A DNA stretch of 64,000 bases, taken from NCBI RefSeq assembly GCF_000520975.1, contig NZ_JACB01000035.1, forward strand, positions 62,001 through 126,000. Direction: 5' to 3'. Shown in pieces: positions 57,046 through 64,000 of the stretch (its first letter is position 1; the number at the start of each line of letters is the position of its first letter). The notes under the pieces were generated by a model that saw only the letters and a program-made list of their open reading frames with translations, was not told where the DNA came from and ran no database searches. Position numbers and translations under genes: made by a program. The stretch is from Aquimarina megaterium XH134 (GTDB taxonomy: Bacteria; Bacteroidota; Bacteroidia; Flavobacteriales; Flavobacteriaceae).

Positions 57046-58517
57046 TAACAAAAGAAACAGATATTTTTATTGTAGGGGCTGGACCAGTTGGGCTAGCTTG
57101 TGCATATCTAGCAGAGCTTTCGGGATTAAAAACAATGATTATAGATAAATCTGAAGGCCCGCTAGAAGTAGGAAGAGCAGATGCTCTTAATGCAAGAACA
57201 CTACAGCTACTTGAGGTTGCTGATTTATTCAAAGAACTCTACCCTCTGGGTTTACCCTGTAATACAAGTTCAATATGGGAAAAGGGAAAGTTTGTATCAC
57301 GACAATCGTATTGGTGGGATGAGCTTGAAGGTTGTTTTCATAAACATTTTTTGATGCTGGGACAAGCATTTGTAGAGAAACTCTTAGATGAAAAACTTAC
57401 ATTAATTAATGCGCCTGTAGTAAGACAAACAACATTAGAAGATATTCAGGTTACAGATGAAGGGTGTATCAGTACTCTTTCTAATGGAGATGTAATAAAA
57501 TCAGATTATCTTATAGGAGCAGATGGCTCTCATTCGTTTGTTCGTAACTACTTTAATATACCTTTCGAGATTACACGCCCTCAAATTGTATGGGCAGTAA
57601 TTGATGCAGTATTCGAAACTGATTTTACAAAAGTACCCGAAATTATAGTTTTCCAATCAGAAACATCAGATGTTGCCTGGATTCCCAGAGAAGGAAATAT
57701 TGATAGGTTCTATATTAGAATGGATCGCAAAGATTTTGTCATAGAAGATGCTATGGAAAAAATTAACTTCGCGATGGCACCACATACAGTTAAGATAAAA
57801 GAGCTGATCTGGTTTTCTCAATTTTCTGTAAAAGAATCTGTTGCAGAAAACTATCTTATTCAAGATCGCGTAATTCTGGCGGGAGATGCTTGTCATATTC
57901 ATTCTGTGAATGGAGGACAAGGTTTAAATACCGGTCTGGCAGATTCATTTAACTTAATTTGGAAATTGAATATGATAAAAAATCACGGTGCTGATCAAAG
58001 TCTGCTCAATTTATATGAAACCGAGAGAAAACCAGTTGCTCTTAGTGTAATTCAGAGTTCTGGAGAACTTGTTCGTTCTACAAAATATTCAAGCTCTGGT
58101 ACCCATGCAAAAGATTATGTTAAGATTGTAGAAAAGAGAGCCGGAAATATTACAGGTATGGGTATTCGCTATAGTGAAAATGGAATGGCGGGAACAAGAG
58201 TTTATGATATCGAAGTCAACCAGGGAGAAGAAAAAAGCCAATTATATTCTCTTCTTGATTATACCAAGTTTACGCTTCTTTATTTTGGCAATCAAAAAAT
58301 AGATTTAGAATTACCAGGTTTTGTGAAAGTAATACAAATTCATTCCAATGATTCACAACATGGACTCTGGACAGAAAGTAAATACTATAAAGATCAGACT
58401 ATTTTGGTAAGACCAGATTCTTATATCGAATCTGTCGGTTCACTAGATCAAACAGATTCTTTAATTAAAGACCTTGTTCGTAAATATTCAAAAAATAGTG
58501 TCTCATTAGCGATGTAA
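57042..58517 (+). CDS. Group A FAD-dependent monooxygenase
   Basis: A 491-residue PHBH-type flavin hydroxylase. FAD fingerprints are GAGPVGLACAYLAELSG (12-28), the DG motif LIGADGSHSFVR (157-168) and the GD motif RVILAGDACHI (276-286) with GGQGLNTGLADSFNLIWKL (291-309). A thioredoxin-fold-like tail (about 405-491) is as in phenol/pentachlorophenol hydroxylases. In paerucumarin synthesis the hydroxylase (PvcC) belongs to another family, so this is a different solution, likely ring hydroxylation or epoxidation of the isonitrile intermediate. Coupled to the PvcB gene. Confidence 0.88.
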   Translation: MITKETDIFIVGAGPVGLACAYLAELSGLKTMIIDKSEGPLEVGRADALNARTLQLLEVADLFKELYPLGLPCNTSSIWEKGKFVSRQSYWWDELEGCFHKHFLMLGQAFVEKLLDEKLTLINAPVVRQTTLEDIQVTDEGCISTLSNGDVIKSDYLIGADGSHSFVRNYFNIPFEITRPQIVWAVIDAVFETDFTKVPEIIVFQSETSDVAWIPREGNIDRFYIRMDRKDFVIEDAMEKINFAMAPHTVKIKELIWFSQFSVKESVAENYLIQDRVILAGDACHIHSVNGGQGLNTGLADSFNLIWKLNMIKNHGADQSLLNLYETERKPVALSVIQSSGELVRSTKYSSSGTHAKDYVKIVEKRAGNITGMGIRYSENGMAGTRVYDIEVNQGEEKSQLYSLLDYTKFTLLYFGNQKIDLELPGFVKVIQIHSNDSQHGLWTESKYYKDQTILVRPDSYIESVGSLDQTDSLIKDLVRKYSKNSVSLAM

Positions 58518-58527
58518 ATAAAAAAAG

Positions 58528-58580
58528 CGTCAATTCGAGTGGTTTTCCGGAATAGCCTGTCGATTACGCTCGAATTGACG
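58528..58580. terminator. Hairpin between the FAD monooxygenase and SnoaL-like genes
   Basis: CGTCAATTCGAG (58528-58539) and CTCGAATTGACG (58569-58580) form a perfect 12-bp stem around a 29-base loop. The T-run lies on the minus strand side (left arm preceded by AAAAAAG on plus), so a terminator would act on minus-strand transcription, opposite to the cluster. On plus it may stall or stabilise mRNA. Confidence 0.5.
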
Positions 58581-58684
58581 AATTAAAAAACCTAAAATGT
58601 ACAACGGGTTAATATATCTCATCATTGCGATATTTTAATTTAACCACATACAAAAATGTAGATCAACTTATAAAGAAAAAGCAT

Positions 58685-59491
58685 ATGAACAATAAAGAAA
58701 AGGCTAAAGCATATCATACTGCAGTTAGCCAGTACAATGAATCAATAATAGAGAAAATGGTTCATGAAAACTATATCCAACACAATCCAAGGGTTCCGTC
58801 GGGAAGAGCAGCTTTTATTTCTATGATACCAAAATTAAAAGAGTATGGTAGTAAAATTGAAAATATTCGCATGCTAGAAGATGATCAGCACATAATTATG
58901 CATCACAAATGGATGAATGCTACTCCTTTTGGGTTTAATGAAGCAGTAGCTTTTCATATCATTCGTTTTGATTATAATGGATTAATTGCCGAACACTGGA
59001 ATGTTATGACAGCAATAACTTCTCCAAACTTATCGGGTAGATCTTTATTTGATGGTGAGACCGAAATAAAAGACCTAAAGAAAACAGAAAGTAATAAATC
59101 TATAATCACCGAGCTATTTAATACACTAACACACGAAAATGTAGAAACGATAATAGAGATCATACCTAATTTTTTTCAAACTAATTTCCATCAACATAAT
59201 ATAGGATTTGCCGATGGAATTCAGAATCTTATTCAGGCAATTCAAGATGAATCACTTTTTCCTCGTTATAAAAAACAGCATGCCGTTTTTGGAGAAGGGA
59301 ACTTTGTTCTATCCATTAGTGAAGGAGCTCTTTCTGGAAAAAATTCTGCAATATATGATCTGTTTAGATTAGAAGAAGAAAAGATCGTAGCACATTGGAG
59401 CATTTATCAAGACATTCCAACCCAAAATCTTGCTAATAGCAATACTATGTTTAACTTTAAGATGGTATCATCCCTAAATACGTGTAAGTAA
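58685..59491 (+). CDS. Double SnoaL-like (NTF2-fold) protein
   Basis: A 268-residue protein with two SnoaL-like domains in tandem: AYHTAVSQYNESIIEKMVHE with NYIQHNPRVPSGRAAFISM (first, about 8-125), and NTLTHENVETIIEIIPNFFQ with QHNIGFADGIQNLIQ (second, about 140-262). The H-N-P and H-N-x-G motifs and the R/D-Y ending are usual. SnoaL-type enzymes catalyse aldol-like ring closures or isomerisations in polyketide pathways. I start at the ATG at 58685; a TTG at 58625 lies within leader-like sequence. Part of the cluster by orientation. Confidence 0.8.
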   Translation: MNNKEKAKAYHTAVSQYNESIIEKMVHENYIQHNPRVPSGRAAFISMIPKLKEYGSKIENIRMLEDDQHIIMHHKWMNATPFGFNEAVAFHIIRFDYNGLIAEHWNVMTAITSPNLSGRSLFDGETEIKDLKKTESNKSIITELFNTLTHENVETIIEIIPNFFQTNFHQHNIGFADGIQNLIQAIQDESLFPRYKKQHAVFGEGNFVLSISEGALSGKNSAIYDLFRLEEEKIVAHWSIYQDIPTQNLANSNTMFNFKMVSSLNTCK

Positions 59492-59628
59492 AAATATCAA
59501 AAGTTCGACTTTTAATGCCAATTTAAAAACGGGCGGGAAGTGCAAAATAATAAGCAAAGTATAATACGAAAGACAAAATAGAAACTTAATATAAACTGTT
59601 TTATTCTAAAAACAAAAATCTAAACAAT

Positions 59629-59835
59629 ATGCCATATATATCATTTGAATCAACTAAACTCGAAAAAGAAATTAAGCAGAAACTAATTGAACAATTAACC
59701 GAAATATCAGCAGATATTACAGGTGTTCCAAAAAAATTATTTCTAGTTTCAATAAAAGAAATCCCGGATGATGACATGGCCGTTGGAGGGAAGACAGTAA
59801 GAGAACTAAAAATAATTAATAAAACCAATAACTAG
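59629..59835 (+). CDS. 4-Oxalocrotonate tautomerase-like protein
   Basis: A 68-residue tautomerase-superfamily protein. The catalytic base Pro2 (Pro1 after Met removal) is present in MPYISFES. The helix KEIKQKLIEQLTEISADITG and the SIKEIPDDDMAVGGKTV end match 4-oxalocrotonate tautomerases. These enzymes move double bonds in keto-enol pairs, so it may tautomerise an oxidised isonitrile-derived intermediate. It is 137 bases behind the SnoaL-like gene, in the same direction. Confidence 0.85.
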   Translation: MPYISFESTKLEKEIKQKLIEQLTEISADITGVPKKLFLVSIKEIPDDDMAVGGKTVRELKIINKTNN

Positions 59836-60103
59836 CAATAGCTTCTATATAAGAATCTTTCTGCAAGGTAGAGACTTACGACTACAAGTTGAATATTTTT
59901 TTTGAGACTTATACTATATTTTTAAGTGATGAAATTCTAGTTCGACTTCTATAGTAATTTTGTGCACAAAAAGAACTTTATTTATCTGTATCGTGCTATG
60001 ATATAGGTGAATAGAGTTTTTTTTTTGAGAAAAATTAAAGTTTATTTGATGTAATATCAAGAAGACAGAATATCACATTCCGAAAAAAATGTGTTAAGGC
60101 TGT

Positions 60104-60781
60104 TTAAATTTGTTTAGAAAATGGTAGGAATTCTATGAGTTCTTTAGGGCTTCTTATTATGTAATTAGGAGATAAGGATACTAGGTTTTTTTCATCTCTA
60201 AATCCCCATGTTACTGCAATGCTATCAACGCCTGCATTTTGAGCTGTAAGTATATCAACATCTGTATCACCAACAAATACCAATTGATCTAGAGGGATTT
60301 TTAACAATTTCGATAGATCTAAAACCCCACTGGGATCTGGTTTTTTGTATTTCTCAGACTGACCTATAATATGACTGAATTTGATATCTGGGAAAAAATG
60401 GCCTGCGCATTTAAGAGTTAAATCATGTAATTTATTAGATAATAGAGCGAGTGTTATTCCGGCAGATTGTAAATCTATTAGTACATCCATTATGCCAGCA
60501 TATGTTTCAGAATGTTGGGTGTATAAATCTTCGTATTGCAAATGGAATTCATGGAGCAAATGCGCTATCAATTCTTCAGTTCTATGCTCAGAAGGGATGG
60601 ATAATGTTATAAAATTTTTTGCACCGTTTCCAATAAATTCACGATAGTTTTTCATGGTATGAATCGGAAATTTATTTTTTTCCAAAAGCGCATTCATGAT
60701 ATGGCTATATGTTCCTAATGTATTTAAAAGGGTTCCGTCTAAATCAAAAATAATCCCCTTGTATTGTTTTTTAATTTGCAT
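60104..60781 (-). CDS. HAD-superfamily hydrolase (phosphoglycolate phosphatase-like)
   Basis: A 225-residue haloacid-dehalogenase phosphatase. Motif I is GIIFDLDGTLLNT (Asp13, Asp15), motif II SNK (ALLSNKLHDL), the Lys is in KKPDPSGVL, and motif IV is FVGDTDVDILTAQNAG. The cap region follows motif I, as in Gph-type enzymes. I start at the ATG at 60781 (MQIKKQYKG); the longer frame to 60901 has no conserved N terminus. It is opposite in strand to the natural-product genes and may be unrelated. Confidence 0.88.
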   Translation of the reverse strand: MQIKKQYKGIIFDLDGTLLNTLGTYSHIMNALLEKNKFPIHTMKNYREFIGNGAKNFITLSIPSEHRTEELIAHLLHEFHLQYEDLYTQHSETYAGIMDVLIDLQSAGITLALLSNKLHDLTLKCAGHFFPDIKFSHIIGQSEKYKKPDPSGVLDLSKLLKIPLDQLVFVGDTDVDILTAQNAGVDSIAVTWGFRDEKNLVSLSPNYIIRSPKELIEFLPFSKQI

Positions 60782-61098
60782 ATTGTGAATGTTGGTTTTT
60801 AAGAATTTTTGTGGATTTAGTGGTTTGATAATGAGTTGTTTATGATCTAAGTTGGATAGTGTTTTGACCTGTTGTGTGTTTAGAAAAGTTATGCAAACCA
60901 CTAAAAGTTGATTAATTGTAATAAACGCATAACTTTAGAGTAAATTATAATAAAATATTAGAAATTTTAAATCATTATCTACATATATCGCTAAAACTTT
61001 ATTTATTATAAATCAACTAATATATTTCAATCCTACAAATAAAATTAACTCTCTCAATGTATTACCCCAAAAGTATAATTTAAAATGATAAAAGAGCT

Positions 61099-61215
61099 TT
61101 GATAACCCAATTTAAGCGTATCAAAATTTGGCGTAATCAAAACGAAGAATATACTAAGATAAGGGAGTCATTATTAAAGTACTTACAAGATTTTATCGAT
61201 CGGGTAATAACATAA
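61099..61215 (+). pseudogene. Short coding-like frame, possibly a gene remnant
   Basis: A 38-codon frame with a TTG start reads RIKIWRNQNEEYTKIRESLL and ends KYLQDFIDRVIT, an amphipathic helix-rich sequence unlike random AT-rich DNA. No ATG and no recognisable family. It may be the decayed C terminus of a gene or a real small ORF. Weak evidence. Confidence 0.3.
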
Positions 61216-61289
61216 AGTTTCGAAAATTTACCGAAGAATGGTGCTAAGCCATTAACAAATGAAATTATTTTTTTAACATTTCTTTAAAT

Positions 61290-61302
61290 GCAACATTGTT
61301 GC
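61290..61302. promoter_or_regulatory. Palindromic operator candidate A
   Basis: GCAACATTGTTGC: two 6-base arms around one base. A second copy lies 38 bases downstream. Together they look like binding sites for a dimeric regulator that controls the peptide gene. Confidence 0.55.
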
Positions 61303-61325
61303 TTCTGAAAAACAGGTTCTCTATA

Positions 61326-61342
61326 TTGCAACACTGTTGCAA
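61326..61342. promoter_or_regulatory. Palindromic operator candidate B
   Basis: TTGCAACACTGTTGCAA: the same GCAACA-N-TGTTGC core with two more paired bases on each side. It lies 59 bases before the peptide ATG at 61402. Confidence 0.6.
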
Positions 61343-61401
61343 CAAAGGGCGAGCCGAAAACCTTAAAAAATAGAGTAGGTATAATCTTAATTTATGTAAT
61401 C

Positions 61402-61512
61402 ATGAAAATTAACAAAGAAGCACTAATCTCTCAGATTCTGGCCGAAAAATCAGCAAATCCAGTTGGAGGTACGCATTGTAGTAACTGTGGACATTGTTCA
61501 TCTACATTGTAG
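61402..61512 (+). CDS. Candidate RiPP precursor: 36-aa peptide with Gly-Gly site and Cys/His-rich tail
   Basis: Too short for routine gene calling. The peptide begins MKINKEALISQILAEKSANP, a leader-like amphipathic helix with basic and acidic residues, followed by V-G-G (21-23) and the tail THCSNCGHCSSTL (24-36). The tail has three Cys (26, 29, 32) and two His (25, 31), in C-x2-C-x2-C spacing. This fits a double-glycine leader with a metal-binding or Cys-modified core. Two palindromes precede it, a hairpin follows it, and novel proteins lie next to it. No modification enzyme is certain. Confidence 0.6.
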   Translation: MKINKEALISQILAEKSANPVGGTHCSNCGHCSSTL

Positions 61513-61523
61513 ACATTGTATTG

Positions 61524-61553
61524 CGGTAGTACGATTTGTCGTACTACCGTTTT
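61524..61553 (+). terminator. Attenuator/terminator between the peptide gene and downstream genes
   Basis: CGGTAGTACGA (61524-61534) and TCGTACTACCG (61539-61549) form a perfect 11-bp stem with a TTTG loop, then TTTT. It is 11 bases past the peptide stop and would give higher peptide mRNA than downstream mRNA, as in many RiPP operons. Confidence 0.75.
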
Positions 61554-61570
61554 AAGGAAACATTTTAACC

Positions 61571-62050
61571 ATGAAAAAATTAGATAAAAAACAACTAGCA
61601 AATATTCTTCAGTTTAGAAACGAAGACATTATTTCGAGGTTTAATGATATGTACCAGTTAGAAGTCGAAGAAGTACAGGATATTTTTAATGAAACCCTCA
61701 AGTTTCTATTCATAAGTCAGATTCCAGGAGTTTTTATACCAGATGATCTTTTGATTATCGACGAAATGTGGCATAATATGATCCTTTTCACTCCTCAATA
61801 TCATGAGTTTAGTAAGGAATACTTTAACACAACTTATTTTCATCATGTTCCCGCTTCAAAAAAGGAAAAAGAAGATCGTAAGAGAAATATGATGAAAGAC
61901 CCAGAAAAAGCTAAAAAAGAGTATTTGCAAAAGTTAGAATTTTTACTATCTGTAACCTATGATTATTTAGGCGAAAAAACAGTTGAAAAATGGTTCAGGC
62001 AGTATGCAAATCAATATAGTAAAGAACAGCTTAAAGCACTAAGAAAATAG
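61571..62050 (+). CDS. GRDP-like protein (DUF1399-type) next to the peptide gene
   Basis: A 159-residue soluble protein. The region DDLLIIDEMWHNMILFTPQY (58-77) and FNTTYFHHVPA (85-95) resembles the D-x-x-W-H...Y-x-x-F...H-x-P pattern of glycine-rich-domain proteins (plant GRDP, PF07173-like), without the glycine-rich tail. Conserved Asp64, His68, His91 and His92 could be a metal site. Function in bacteria is unknown. It begins 59 bases after the peptide stop, after the attenuator-like hairpin, and is 2 bases from the next gene. Confidence 0.65.
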   Translation: MKKLDKKQLANILQFRNEDIISRFNDMYQLEVEEVQDIFNETLKFLFISQIPGVFIPDDLLIIDEMWHNMILFTPQYHEFSKEYFNTTYFHHVPASKKEKEDRKRNMMKDPEKAKKEYLQKLEFLLSVTYDYLGEKTVEKWFRQYANQYSKEQLKALRK

Positions 62051-62052
62051 TC

Positions 62053-62973
62053 ATGAGTATTTTTCCAAAAAGAGCTATCCCTGGTAAGACTGTGACTATT
62101 CACTGGAACTTTAATATCTCTGCCTTAAAAAATGTACACGTGTTTCCGTGGGTTAGAATAGGTGTTAAAGATCCTAACGGAAATGTTACTATGCTTTTTG
62201 AAGAACATGTTTTGGGATTACCAAACCCTATAAACGAAGTAACACAAGAAGAAGAACGATCACTTAAATATTTAAATAAAAATGTTCCGTTACTGTTATT
62301 AGCAGATTATTTGAGTGGAGCTTGTAAGAGAGAACAATTAATACAAATACTCAAGAATATTCAATCCGGAAGACACTATTATTTTACATATACCATCCCT
62401 AACAATGCACCTTTAGGGAAATACACACTTATTTCAGAAGTACACAGTTCTGGAGAAATAAGGTATTCTAAAACAGCAGTTGATGATTTCTTTTTTGTTG
62501 AAAAAATAACACTGAACAATGTTATTGAAGGTGAACAAAAGAAAGCTGTAATTATGAATCATTCACCAGAGAAAACTCCTGTAAAGATTGTTGAATGTTA
62601 TCAAAATACACAAGAAGAACTAAAAACTAAAGTACGTGTTTTTGAAATCGAACCCCTACAAGAAACAATATTAGAACTTTATTCAGACCAAGAATTTTTA
62701 TTGTACAATGAAGAAAGAGAAGTGATCTCTCTAACCAATTTATCATCATCTTATCTATTACGAAACCAACAAATACTTGAACTACGCAAAAATAATGGGT
62801 TAACCTGTTTGCTAAAAAAGGATAAAGATGAAGCCTATCAATTAACTGCAGAAACAAAACAATTATGGGATAGATCAAATGGGTTACTTCATAAAGATCA
62901 AATGTCTGAGAAAGAAAAAGTGATTTTTGAGGAAATGAATTCAGAAGAATTGATTCAGGAAATTACTTTATAA
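62053..62973 (+). CDS. Unknown protein with beta-sandwich-like N part and possible PqqD-like tail
   Basis: A 306-residue protein I cannot assign. The first 160 residues look like beta strands (GKTVTIHWNFN, GRHYYFTYTIPNNAPLGKYT), similar in feel to an Ig- or macroglobulin-like domain. The last 60 residues (NNGLTCLLKKDKDEAYQLTA, then LWDRSNGLLHKDQMSEKE) loosely follow the PqqD/RRE order: strand, strand, then helices with LW-x3-NG. If so it would bind the precursor leader. No signal peptide or membrane segment. It is 2 bases behind the GRDP-like gene and 69 before the receptor. Confidence 0.55.
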   Translation: MSIFPKRAIPGKTVTIHWNFNISALKNVHVFPWVRIGVKDPNGNVTMLFEEHVLGLPNPINEVTQEEERSLKYLNKNVPLLLLADYLSGACKREQLIQILKNIQSGRHYYFTYTIPNNAPLGKYTLISEVHSSGEIRYSKTAVDDFFFVEKITLNNVIEGEQKKAVIMNHSPEKTPVKIVECYQNTQEELKTKVRVFEIEPLQETILELYSDQEFLLYNEEREVISLTNLSSSYLLRNQQILELRKNNGLTCLLKKDKDEAYQLTAETKQLWDRSNGLLHKDQMSEKEKVIFEEMNSEELIQEITL

Positions 62974-63042
62974 CAAATGACATTCTATTCTTAAAAAATC
63001 AGAATACATAATTAAATACAATAAATCGTCTACTACTTCTAT

Positions 63043-64000
63043 ATGCAATATATCTCATATCTCATAATTGTTTTTTTACTAATCCCAATCATTTCTATAG
63101 GTCAGGAAGGGGTAATTTCTGGTACAATAACCAATGAAAAAGGAAACCCTTTATCTACTGCCCATATATATATTCCAGAAATGAATAAAAGTACCGTATC
63201 CGATACTTCGGGAGCCTTTAGAATAGAACATTTAAGATCGGGGGATTACCAAATTGTAATATCACATATAGGATACCAAACACAACAAAAAACGATAACA
63301 TTACTTAAAAATCAACCCAAAATAAAAGTAACAATTCGCCTTGCTAAACAACTCGATGAATTAGGTGAAGTAACACTATTGAGCACATCAGAAGCAACAA
63401 AAATTAGAAATAGTACGACAACAGTATCTGTTATCGAAGCCAGAAAACTTAATAATAGATCTGTTACTACATCTGATCTTTTAGGTACAGTGCCCGGAGT
63501 ACAAATAAGACAGAGTGGGGGAGTTGGAAATGCCACTGAAGTATCTATTCAAGGGTTAAGCGGCAGGCAAGTAAAACTATTTGTGAATGGAGTTCCTATG
63601 GATTTTTTACTTCCAGTAGAAGAATTAGGAATAGGCCCCTCTCTGGCTATGCTTCCTGTTAACCTTATTAAACGAATGGAAGTATATAAAGGTGCGGTTC
63701 CTGTAAGTATGGGTGCAGATGCATTGGGAGGCGCTATTAACATAGTTACAAGAAAAGAGAAGTATGATTTTTTTGACACATCTGTAGCATATAGTTCATT
63801 TAATACATGGCAGGCAACAGTAAATGCGAGAAAAGTAATGCCCTCTGGTTTAACAGCGGGGTTAACAGGGTATTATACGTATTCAGACAATAATTACACA
63901 CTAAACGATGTAACACTTATTAATGAACAAGGTAATCCAGAATCAATTTCAGCAAAAAAATTTCATGATGCTTTTAGAAGCTATATGATAAAAGGAGATG
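63043..64000 (+). CDS. TonB-dependent receptor, 3' end outside window
   Basis: An outer-membrane receptor whose frame stays open to the window end (319 codons visible). It has a signal peptide (MQYISYLIIVFLLIPIISIG), a CarboxypepD_reg-like domain (about 22-105: GVISGTITNEKGNPLSTAHI, IGYQTQQKTITL), then a plug domain with VTTSDLLGTVPGVQIRQSGG, STEVSIQGLSGRQVKLFVNG and GAVPVSMGADALGGAINIVT. The barrel begins near 255. Lying behind the peptide locus, it suggests uptake of a metal-peptide complex or another small product. Confidence 0.88.
   Translation, partial: MQYISYLIIVFLLIPIISIGQEGVISGTITNEKGNPLSTAHIYIPEMNKSTVSDTSGAFRIEHLRSGDYQIVISHIGYQTQQKTITLLKNQPKIKVTIRLAKQLDELGEVTLLSTSEATKIRNSTTTVSVIEARKLNNRSVTTSDLLGTVPGVQIRQSGGVGNATEVSIQGLSGRQVKLFVNGVPMDFLLPVEELGIGPSLAMLPVNLIKRMEVYKGAVPVSMGADALGGAINIVTRKEKYDFFDTSVAYSSFNTWQATVNARKVMPSGLTAGLTGYYTYSDNNYTLNDVTLINEQGNPESISAKKFHDAFRSYMIKGD

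Larger units (their letters stand above)
60902..61401. other. Regulatory and remnant-containing region before the peptide gene
   Basis: 500 bases. It contains a short coding-like frame (61099-61215) and two copies of the palindrome GCAACA-N-TGTTGC (61290-61302 and 61328-61340). The second is extended to TTGCAACACTGTTGCAA. The rest has no ORF. The peptide start lies 62 bases after the second palindrome. Confidence 0.7.

Noticed and set aside
60782-60901. N-terminal extension of the HAD hydrolase
   Set aside because: The longer frame has no conserved sequence; the HAD fold begins directly after the ATG at 60781.

Overview
The window comes from the chromosome of a Bacteroidota bacterium, most likely a marine Flavobacteriaceae; an Aquimarina-like genus is a guess. 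The DNA is AT-rich. Shine-Dalgarno sites are mostly absent, and several genes have the Bacteroidota -7 box TAnnTTTG. Lineage-typical families are present (DUF4293, DUF1599, BT_3928-type DoxX protein, Rho with a long basic insert, zinc-less S14 and L36).

Layout. 1-10.9 kb: the S10/spc/alpha ribosomal protein operon from the 3' part of rplV to rplQ, with secY, infA and rpoA, ending at a strong terminator. 11-23.7 kb: housekeeping genes (carA, eno, citrate synthase, an arginase/CtlX pair, an Rrf2 regulator, a CpcT-like lipoprotein, argS, a GNAT enzyme, ffh, folD). 24-40.4 kb: an SH3-domain coiled-coil protein, msrA, rho, a phosphodiesterase, truA, an ABC exporter, cdaA, folP, a DoxX/DUF6624 fusion, an ABC permease, tpiA, prmA and clpS. 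40.9-52.6 kb: accessory genes. These are an M57-like metalloprotease lipoprotein, an MMPL/LolA-like/beta-barrel lipid export set under a TetR repressor with four matching operator sites, an ECF41-type sigma factor broken at an A8 tract with a cupin neighbour, an AraC regulator, a serine hydrolase and a YceI protein.

53-64 kb is the most interesting part. An isolated ParB-like gene sits in long non-coding AT-rich DNA. It is followed by an isonitrile biosynthesis cluster: a PvcA/Dit1 isocyanide synthase, a PvcB-type Fe/2-oxoglutarate oxygenase, a group A FAD monooxygenase, a double SnoaL-like protein and a 4-oxalocrotonate tautomerase-like protein. After a HAD hydrolase comes a second candidate natural-product locus. 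It has a 36-residue peptide with a Gly-Gly site and a Cys/His-rich tail, two 13-bp palindromes upstream and an attenuator-like hairpin downstream. Behind these are a GRDP-like protein, a protein of unknown function with a possible PqqD-like tail, and a TonB-dependent receptor that runs off the window. I read this as a possible new RiPP or metal-binding peptide system. All functions are inferred by reading the sequence; no database search was run.
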